A stretch of DNA of 57,609 nt from an uncultured Dorea sp. (GTDB lineage Bacteria; Bacillota; Clostridia; Lachnospirales; Lachnospiraceae), in the NCBI GenBank assembly GCA_910584265.1, contig CAJTZE010000017.1:1-57609 (forward strand), in the 5' to 3' direction. Within the stretch, counting starts at the first letter, position 1. Each line of letters opens with the position of its first letter. The notes under the pieces were generated by a model that saw only the letters and a program-made list of their open reading frames with translations, ran no database searches and had not been told where the DNA came from. A program made the translations under genes and the position numbers. Shown here one piece after another: positions 30,818-37,073 of this stretch.

Positions 30818-31843
30818 CTAGTCTGCCGGATATACATCGGCATAGTATACACCGTACTGTGTGGTCAGTGCATGGTTTGCCACAAACACATCAATCTTAT
30901 TACCCTTAATAGCGCTGCCGGTATCCTCGGCGGTATAAATCTGGCCGTTGATAATTACGCGGGTTCCCAGCGGTATAACACTCGGATCAACTGCAATCGT
31001 TCTTCCCGGCGTAGGCATGGTTCCTGATGCGGTAGGTCCGCCTGCCCAGCTTCCGCAGCAGAGAAAGCAGTTACAGTAATGGGTAATCCGGAAAGAGCCG
31101 AGGCTCTGCTTGCCGGTGGAATCGCCCGGATCATAAACCGGAGGCGGAACCGGCCTGTTTCCGGTGGATCCTGTCTGCTGCCCGCTTGCCGCCTGCTGTT
31201 CCGCGGCCTGCTTGGAGGCCAGCAGCTCCGCCTGTCTTGCCCGTTCAAGCTGCGCGCTGTAATTGGATAATTGACCGGATGTAGAGGCGATCATATTCTC
31301 CACTTCCGTTCGTTTGTTAGAAAGCTCCTCCTGCTTCGCAGTTAATTCTTGATGCTGGGCTTCCAGGTTCTTACCTTCCGCTTCAATCTGCTCCTGTGTT
31401 TCCAGAAGCTCGTTCAGCATATTGCGGTCATATTCATTGACGCTCTTGACAAAATCTGTCTTATTCAGGAAATCCGTCATGCTTTCAGCAGAACACAATA
31501 ACTCAATAAAGGAAGAATCACCTGCTTCATAGATGTACTTGATCCGAAGCTTCATGGCTTCGTATTGTTCCTCGCCTGCAATCTGTGCCGCATCCAGACG
31601 GTTCTGTGTTTCGGCCATAACGCCTGCAAGCTGCTCTGCTTCCTGTGTCATAGCGTCCATCTGGGATATAAGATTATTAAGCTGGCCATTCAGGTCGTTT
31701 AATTCGTTCTGTAGATTAGAAGTCTTCCTTTGTAAATCTGACGAGGACGGCTCCGCAGAAACGGACATGCCGGCATGTCCTATAGCGGCAATGCAGACAG
31801 CAACAACTCCTGCACGCGCTAAACGTATTGCTCTTTTACTCAT
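30818..31843 (-). CDS. Secreted coiled-coil protein with C-terminal 3D domain
   Basis: 341 residues. Residues 1-31 look like a signal peptide (basic start, then VVAVCIAAIGHAGMSVSA). About 36-215 is predicted coiled coil of the kind found at the N terminus of CwlO/PcsB-type peptidoglycan hydrolases (SSDLQRKTSNLQNELNDLNG). A proline/glycine linker follows. The last 95 residues form a 3D domain with the three aspartates visible in VDPSVIPLG, AEDTG and KIDVFV. The 3D domain occurs in lytic transglycosylase-like and resuscitation-promoting enzymes. Expected to act in the cell wall. AAGGAC lies before the start at 31843. Three cysteines in CNCFLCC near the domain start are unusual for a secreted protein of this type. 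Confidence 0.8.
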   Translation of the reverse strand: MSKRAIRLARAGVVAVCIAAIGHAGMSVSAEPSSSDLQRKTSNLQNELNDLNGQLNNLISQMDAMTQEAEQLAGVMAETQNRLDAAQIAGEEQYEAMKLRIKYIYEAGDSSFIELLCSAESMTDFLNKTDFVKSVNEYDRNMLNELLETQEQIEAEGKNLEAQHQELTAKQEELSNKRTEVENMIASTSGQLSNYSAQLERARQAELLASKQAAEQQAASGQQTGSTGNRPVPPPVYDPGDSTGKQSLGSFRITHYCNCFLCCGSWAGGPTASGTMPTPGRTIAVDPSVIPLGTRVIINGQIYTAEDTGSAIKGNKIDVFVANHALTTQYGVYYADVYPAD

Positions 31844-32012
31844 AAATACTTGTCCTTTCTTAATATACTAAATGATAATGATTGATCCGCTGCCATAGAG
31901 CATTAAGCAGGCAGACCTGACCAGTATTTTTTAACATTATACAACAAATTGCTTTATTTGGCAAACTTTGTTATTATAAATAATAAAGATATTTTATCCG
32001 GGGGCATGGAAG

Positions 32013-32603
32013 ATGAGAAAATACGAGGAAGAACGCTATTTATTTGAGAATATTAAAGAGAGGATTTACCCATGGATCACTCAGTCCCTGAGAGAGCCCC
32101 GGGCGCTGAACGGCAAGAGGATTTCGGAGAAGGATACGCCGCTGATCGATTTTGTGGGTGATCTGATGGTCTTGTTTGTAATAAAACACGGGGAAGAGTC
32201 ATATGAAATCATAAAAGACAATATGCTTCCGCCGGACTGTGACATTGAGGCGCTGTATCATATGGCATGCCAGAATCTGGTGCGGGATGTAGAATTTGTG
32301 ATCGGCAATACCATGTACGGCGCATTTGCGATACTGGCAGATGGATACCATGAGGCAAGTTCCCTGTGCTTTCGGCATATCTGGAATGTGTGTGCGGAGA
32401 AGCTGAAGGATGACCTGCTGATCATGGTTCCTGCAAAGGATACAGTCTTGTTTGCACCTGCATCGCAGGATACGGCGGTGGAGAAACTGATGCTTCATGC
32501 AGAACAGGTCTATGAGGCAGGTCCGGACAGGATCAGCAGAGGCGCATTTATATTTACAAAGGATGGAAAGGAATTACTGGCATATGACGAAACGAAACAT
32601 TAA
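32013..32603 (+). CDS. Conserved hypothetical protein, DUF5688/DUF1444-like
   Basis: A 196-residue soluble protein. The middle and C-terminal parts resemble Lachnospiraceae proteins annotated DUF5688 and, more remotely, DUF1444: NTMYGAFAILADGYHEASSL, then DLLIMVPAKDTVLFAPAS and GAFIFTKDGKELLAYD. No catalytic motif or membrane segment. The ATG is preceded by CCGGGGGCATGGAAG. A promoter TTGCTT-17-TATTAT lies about 40-70 bases upstream. The HAD gene downstream starts inside its last 20 bases, so the two are translationally coupled. Function unknown. Confidence 0.65.
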   Translation: MRKYEEERYLFENIKERIYPWITQSLREPRALNGKRISEKDTPLIDFVGDLMVLFVIKHGEESYEIIKDNMLPPDCDIEALYHMACQNLVRDVEFVIGNTMYGAFAILADGYHEASSLCFRHIWNVCAEKLKDDLLIMVPAKDTVLFAPASQDTAVEKLMLHAEQVYEAGPDRISRGAFIFTKDGKELLAYDETKH

Positions 32604-33420
32604 GCTGATCGGACTGGATCTGGACGGGACGCTTTTGGACAGTGATAAGGTATTTACGGAGTATTCGAGAGGGGTCATAGCAGAAGCCCTGAGACAGGGT
32701 ATCATTGTACTGCCGGCTACCGGACGTCCGGCGTCCGGCATACCGGCGGAGGTGATGAAGTTTCCGGGGATACGTTACGCATTGACCTCAAACGGTGCAA
32801 GGGTACTGGATATGCAGGAGGAGAGGGTGCTGTATGAACGGCTGATCCCTTATGAACCCGGGGAGAGGCTTCTTGAGATATTACAGAAATACGATGCGCT
32901 TCTGGAAATATATTATGACGGGATCGGATATGCAAGTGAGAAGGATCTGAAAGTTGTAGAGCGGTATATGCCCTCAGCGCCGATGGTAAATTATATTTTG
33001 AATACGAGAAGGCCGGTTGAGGATGTGCGCAGGATGTACCGCAGAGAACACCGGCCGGCAGACAAGATACAGGCTCTTTTTGCCAGTCAGGAGGAGCGGA
33101 AGGACGCATTTTTTGAGGCTGAGGAGAAAGTGCCGGAGATCACAGTCTGCGGGGCTCTTTCTAATAATCTTGAGGCAAATGCCAAAGAGGCCAATAAGGG
33201 AACGGCGCTGATAAAACTGGGGGAGATCCTGGGAATTGCCAGAGAGGAAATCATGGCATGCGGGGACGGCTCGAATGATCTTGAGATGGTAAAACAGGCC
33301 GGTATCGGAGTTGCGATGTCCAATGCAGTTGACGAAGTAAAGGAGGCGGCAGATTATGTGACGCTTTCCAATGACGAGGACGGGGCGGCAAGAGCAATTG
33401 AGAAATACGTATTGAAATGA
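32584..33420 (+). CDS. Cof-type HAD family phosphatase
   Basis: 278 residues. Motif I is LDLDGTLLDS with nucleophile D12 and general acid D14; motif II is around LPATGRP; motif IV is MACGDGSNDLEM. The large cap insert between motifs II and III (about residues 85-190) is the IIB type of Cof/YbiV phosphatases, which act on sugar phosphates, nucleotides or flavin phosphates. Substrate not predictable. The ATG at 32584 lies inside the preceding gene; the upstream frame has no good start. Confidence 0.85.
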   Translation: MTKRNIKLIGLDLDGTLLDSDKVFTEYSRGVIAEALRQGIIVLPATGRPASGIPAEVMKFPGIRYALTSNGARVLDMQEERVLYERLIPYEPGERLLEILQKYDALLEIYYDGIGYASEKDLKVVERYMPSAPMVNYILNTRRPVEDVRRMYRREHRPADKIQALFASQEERKDAFFEAEEKVPEITVCGALSNNLEANAKEANKGTALIKLGEILGIAREEIMACGDGSNDLEMVKQAGIGVAMSNAVDEVKEAADYVTLSNDEDGAARAIEKYVLK

Positions 33421-33449
33421 CTGAAGGAAATAAAGGAGATTAGAAGAAT

Positions 33450-34277
33450 ATGTTGGATTTTATTAAGGTTGTGATTCTCGGTATCGTAGAAGGAATTACT
33501 GAGTGGCTTCCGGTCAGCAGCACCGGGCATTTGATTCTGGCGGGAGATCTGTTGAAGCCGGGGCTCAGCGATGGATTCATGGAGATGTTTAATGTGGTGA
33601 TTCAGCTTGGTGCGATTCTGGCAGTGGTGATTCTTTATTTCCATAAGCTGAATCCGTTTTCGCCCAGAAAGAACCAAAGACAGAAGATGCTCACCTGGCA
33701 GATGTGGATCAAGGTGGCGATCGCCTCGGTTCCGGCAGGAGTGGTAGGGGTGATATTTGATGATTATCTTGATGCGCTTTTCTATAAACCGCTGCCGGTG
33801 GCAGTAATGCTGATCGTATATGGCATACTGTTTATTATTATAGAAAACAGAAATAAGGGCGTTACGCCCGAAGTGACGAAGATTTCCCAGCTTTCTATTC
33901 AGATGCTTCTGTGGATCGGCGTATTTCAAATGCTGGCCATGATACCGGGTACATCCAGATCCGGAGCAACGATCGTAGGTGCGCTTATGATCGGAGTGGC
34001 AAGGGAGACAGCCGCGGAATTTACATTTTTTCTGGCAATACCGGTGATGTTCGGTGCAAGTTTCTTGAAGCTGGTGAAGTTTGGATTCCATTTTACCGGG
34101 CAGGAATTTGGACTGCTGATGCTGGGCTGTGCCGTATCCTTTTTGGTGTCGATTGCGACAATTAAATTCTTGATGGGATATATCAAGAAGCATGACTTTA
34201 AGGTGTTTGGGTATTACCGCATTGTGCTTGGGGCGGCAATCATTATATCGGCGATCGTGAAGCTGATCATGGGATAA
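33450..34277 (+). CDS. uppP: Undecaprenyl-diphosphatase
   Basis: Regenerates undecaprenyl phosphate, the lipid carrier of peptidoglycan synthesis, in the cytoplasmic membrane; overexpression gives bacitracin resistance. 275 residues, about eight membrane segments, with both BacA signature regions: EGITEWLPVSSTGHLIL (residues 14-30), holding the catalytic Glu and Ser, and PGTSRSGATI in the second half. AAAGGAG precedes the ATG. A long antisense frame (33354-34193) overlaps it and is judged non-coding. Confidence 0.94.
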   Translation: MLDFIKVVILGIVEGITEWLPVSSTGHLILAGDLLKPGLSDGFMEMFNVVIQLGAILAVVILYFHKLNPFSPRKNQRQKMLTWQMWIKVAIASVPAGVVGVIFDDYLDALFYKPLPVAVMLIVYGILFIIIENRNKGVTPEVTKISQLSIQMLLWIGVFQMLAMIPGTSRSGATIVGALMIGVARETAAEFTFFLAIPVMFGASFLKLVKFGFHFTGQEFGLLMLGCAVSFLVSIATIKFLMGYIKKHDFKVFGYYRIVLGAAIIISAIVKLIMG

Positions 34278-34302
34278 TTGAAAATAAGAATTGAATAATT
34301 AT

Positions 34303-34359
34303 AAAAGCAGGCGGCTTTTGGGGATTCTTTGAATAAACCAAAAAAGCCGCTTGCTTTTT
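34303..34359 (+). terminator. Terminator after uppP
   Basis: AAAAGCAGGCGGCTTTT (34303-34319) pairs with AAAAGCCGCTTGCTTTT (about 34342-34358), one mismatch, followed by T. Confidence 0.85.
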
Positions 34360-34470
34360 GCAGGAAACATGTTAAAATAGGAAAGGTGAATATTTATGCA
34401 AAAAAATGTAAATTTGTCCATGCAGATCGTGGATAGAAAGTCTCATTAGATTGAGCGGAAGGGAGAAATT

Positions 34471-35289
34471 ATGAAATTGAAAAAATTAACGAGTGTATTA
34501 CTGGCATCAGCAATGGTATTTTCGATGGCGGCATGCGGTTCAGGGGATTCAGGAAAGGAAGCTTCCGATGAGGGAGCTTCAGAGGCGATTACCTCCATTG
34601 ACCAGCTGGAGGGTAAAACCATTGGTGTACAGACAGGTACAACCGGCGATATTTATGTAACAGATGAGTTCGGTGAGGACAGTGTTGAGCGTTACAATAA
34701 GGGGTTTGAGGCTGTTCAGGCACTGCAGCAGGGAAAGATTGACGCAGTGATCATTGACAATGAGCCTGCGCAGGTATTTGTAAGTGAGAATGAAGGCCTT
34801 AAGATTCTGGATGAGGCATATACGGAGGAAGAGTATGCGATTGCTGTTTCCAAGGATAATACAGAGCTTACAGAGCAGTTAAACGAGGCTCTTCAGGCGC
34901 TGAAGGATGACGGTACCTTTGATGCGATCTTCGATTATTATATCAGCGGCGAGGGTGAGGCTTATACTATTGATGAGTCAGTAGAGCGAGACGGGCAGCT
35001 TGTTATGGCTACCAATGCAGAATTTCCGCCATACGAGTTCCATGAGTCTGTTGACGGCGAGGATAAGATTATGGGTGTTGACGCAGACGTTGCAAGGGCA
35101 ATCTGCGATTATCTTGGCAAGGATCTGGTAATTGAGGATATGCAGTTCAATTCTATCATCACTGCTGTTCAGAGCGGCAAGGCAGATGTTGGGTTCGCAG
35201 GCATGACAGTGACAGAGGATCGTCTGAAATCCGTTGATTTCTCAGATACCTATTGTACGGCGCGTCAGGTTGTTATTGTAAAAGAGTAA
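34471..35289 (+). CDS. Amino-acid ABC transporter substrate-binding lipoprotein, circularly permuted
   Basis: A 272-residue lipoprotein: signal peptide 1-21 and lipobox MAAC with C22. The body is a type 3 solute-binding protein, but its halves are in reversed order. Residues 41-158 (IDQLEGKTIGVQTGTTGD to DGTFDAIFDYYIS) match the part that normally forms the C-terminal half. Residues 177-272 (LVMATNAEFPPYEFHE, then GVDADVARAICDYLG and GMTVTEDRLKSVDFS to VIVKE) match the normal N-terminal half with the carboxylate-binding arginine (R251). Both halves look complete, and total length is normal. Permease and ATPase follow, so it is probably functional. Ligand probably a polar amino acid or cystine. 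Confidence 0.85.
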   Translation: MKLKKLTSVLLASAMVFSMAACGSGDSGKEASDEGASEAITSIDQLEGKTIGVQTGTTGDIYVTDEFGEDSVERYNKGFEAVQALQQGKIDAVIIDNEPAQVFVSENEGLKILDEAYTEEEYAIAVSKDNTELTEQLNEALQALKDDGTFDAIFDYYISGEGEAYTIDESVERDGQLVMATNAEFPPYEFHESVDGEDKIMGVDADVARAICDYLGKDLVIEDMQFNSIITAVQSGKADVGFAGMTVTEDRLKSVDFSDTYCTARQVVIVKE

Positions 35290-35327
35290 TAAGCTTTTAC
35301 GGAAAGAGGAGGAGAGGTTAAGTAGAC

Positions 35328-36020
35328 ATGGATATGAGCTTTGCGGAGCGTTTTGCATTTAATTTTATAGATGATAAGCGCTGGACCTATATTGCAGACG
35401 GTTTGAAGGTTACTTTGCAGATTACCTTTCTGGCGCTTTTGATCGGTATCGTGCTGGGATTTGTTCTTGCCATCGTCCGTTCTACATATTTGAAAACCGG
35501 AAAATTGAAGCTTCTGAATCTGATCGCGCAGATTTATATTACCGTTATCCGGGGAACCCCGGTAGTCGTTCAGCTTTTGATTATTTATTTTGTAATCTTC
35601 GGGATGGTCAATGTAAGTAAGATTCTGGCGGCAGTCATGGCTTTTGGAATGAATTCGGCGGCATATGTGGCGGAGATTGTAAGGTCCGGGATCATGTCGA
35701 TTGACGACGGACAGTTTGAGGCGGGAAGGTCTCTTGGATTTAATTATTTTCAGACTATGATTTATATTGTGCTTCCGCAGGCATTTAAAAATATCCTGCC
35801 GGCGCTTGGCAACGAGTTTATCGTGCTTCTGAAAGAAACCTCTGTAGCAGGATACATTGCGATCCAGGATCTGACCAAGGGCGGCGATATTATCCGGAGC
35901 CGTACCTACGACGCGATGTTTCCGCTCTTGACCGTAGCGGTGATTTACCTTGTTATGGTTATGATTTTTAGCAAGCTTGTAAATATGCTGGAGAGGAGGC
36001 TGAGAAACAGTGACCATTAA
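35328..36020 (+). CDS. Amino-acid ABC transporter permease
   Basis: 230 residues, five membrane segments, of the HisM/GlnP type. The coupling loop that contacts the ATPase is visible as GQFEAGRSLGFNYFQTMIYI, then VLPQAFKNILPALGNEF. The start at 35328 follows AGGAGGAGAGG. The C terminus overlaps the ATPase gene by eleven bases. Only one permease is present, so it would act as a homodimer. Confidence 0.92.
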   Translation: MDMSFAERFAFNFIDDKRWTYIADGLKVTLQITFLALLIGIVLGFVLAIVRSTYLKTGKLKLLNLIAQIYITVIRGTPVVVQLLIIYFVIFGMVNVSKILAAVMAFGMNSAAYVAEIVRSGIMSIDDGQFEAGRSLGFNYFQTMIYIVLPQAFKNILPALGNEFIVLLKETSVAGYIAIQDLTKGGDIIRSRTYDAMFPLLTVAVIYLVMVMIFSKLVNMLERRLRNSDH

Positions 36021-36756
36021 CAATGGAGAAATATTGATCAAGGTGGAAGGCCTGCAGAAGAACTTCGGCAGATTACATGCCCTGAACGGAGTAAGCGAAG
36101 AGATACGTAAGGGAGAGGTTGTGGTTGTGGTGGGACCCTCCGGCTCCGGCAAATCCACCTTCCTGCGTTCGCTGAATCTGCTGGAGGAGCCGTCGAAGGG
36201 CAGGATTTATTTTGAAGGCGTGGATATTACAGATAAAAAGGTGGATATCAACCGACACCGTCAGAAGATGGGAATGGTATTCCAGCATTTTAACTTATTT
36301 CCCCATAAGACGATCCTGCAGAATATTACCCTGGCTCCGATCAAGCTGCTGGGTATGAGCAGGGAAGAGGCGGATAAGAAGGGAATGGAGCTTTTGGAAA
36401 GAGTAGGGCTGGCTGAGAAGGCAGATGCTTATCCCTCCCAGCTATCCGGCGGACAGAAGCAGAGGATTGCGATTGTCCGGTCTCTGGCAATGGAGCCGGA
36501 TGTAATGCTTTTTGACGAGCCTACCTCGGCGCTTGATCCGGAGATGGTCGGCGAGGTACTGGAGCTTATGAAACAGCTTGCAAGAGACGGCATGACCATG
36601 GTGGTTGTGACGCATGAGATGGGATTTGCAAGAGAAGTGGGCAGCAGAGTTATCTTTATGGCAGACGGAGAGATCAAGGAGCAGGGAAGCCCGAAGGAAT
36701 TCTTTGAGCATCCGAAGGATCCGAGGCTGCAGGAATTCTTGTCCAAGATATTGTAA
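36010..36756 (+). CDS. Amino-acid ABC transporter ATP-binding protein
   Basis: 248 residues, GlnQ/HisP type. Walker A GPSGSGKST, Q-loop GMVFQHFNLFPH, signature LSGGQKQR, Walker B DVMLFDEPTSALD and the switch His in VVTHEMGF. GTG start at 36010 inside the permease gene, with GAGAGGAGG upstream. Third gene of the importer operon that begins at 34471; a terminator follows. Confidence 0.94.
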   Translation: MTINNGEILIKVEGLQKNFGRLHALNGVSEEIRKGEVVVVVGPSGSGKSTFLRSLNLLEEPSKGRIYFEGVDITDKKVDINRHRQKMGMVFQHFNLFPHKTILQNITLAPIKLLGMSREEADKKGMELLERVGLAEKADAYPSQLSGGQKQRIAIVRSLAMEPDVMLFDEPTSALDPEMVGEVLELMKQLARDGMTMVVVTHEMGFAREVGSRVIFMADGEIKEQGSPKEFFEHPKDPRLQEFLSKIL

Positions 36757-36774
36757 CAAATGATGGTTTCTATG

Positions 36775-36807
36775 GGACAGAGCTGTGTTTTCCGGCTCTG
36801 TCCTTTT
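36775..36807 (+). terminator. Terminator of the amino-acid importer operon
   Basis: GGACAGAGC (36775-36783) pairs with GCTCTGTCC (36795-36803), followed by TTTT. Confidence 0.9.
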
Positions 36808-36941
36808 CTATATTATGGGTGAGAGGCATGTACATTGGCCGGAGCCAAAATCAGGACAATGAAACTTTCAAGTATTTCTATATCATGCCTTATTTTCTAC
36901 GCATATTAAGCCGATAATTAACATAGAAAGTAAAATAAAGG

Positions 36942-37018
36942 GATAGTATCTTCCAAGAGTTTTCCTGAGTAATAGAGGGGAAAGCTCTTGAAAAATATGT
37001 TTAAAATGATATACTATC
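36942..37018 (+). promoter_or_regulatory. Promoter within a long inverted repeat, upstream of the surface protein gene
   Basis: TTGAAA (36988-36993), 16 bases, TATACT (37010-37015). The same stretch is an imperfect inverted repeat: GATAGTA (36942-36948) with TACTATC (37012-37018), and AAGAG (36955) with CTCTT (36985). The -35 and -10 lie in its right arm. It could be a regulator site or just chance symmetry. The remaining gap 36808-36941 shows no gene. Confidence 0.5.
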
Positions 37019-37073
37019 TATATCTATGTGTAAAAGAGGTTCCTTTGATTGATATAAAGTATGGGAGGTACTC

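Noticed and set aside
33354..34193. 279-codon antisense open frame opposite uppP
   Set aside because: His-, Gln- and Lys-rich translation without domain or start signal; a shadow of the sense gene.
34396..34449. 16-codon frame as leader peptide before the amino-acid binding protein
   Set aside because: It has a fair ribosome binding site (AAAGGTG) but no run of one amino acid and no terminator/antiterminator pair behind it.
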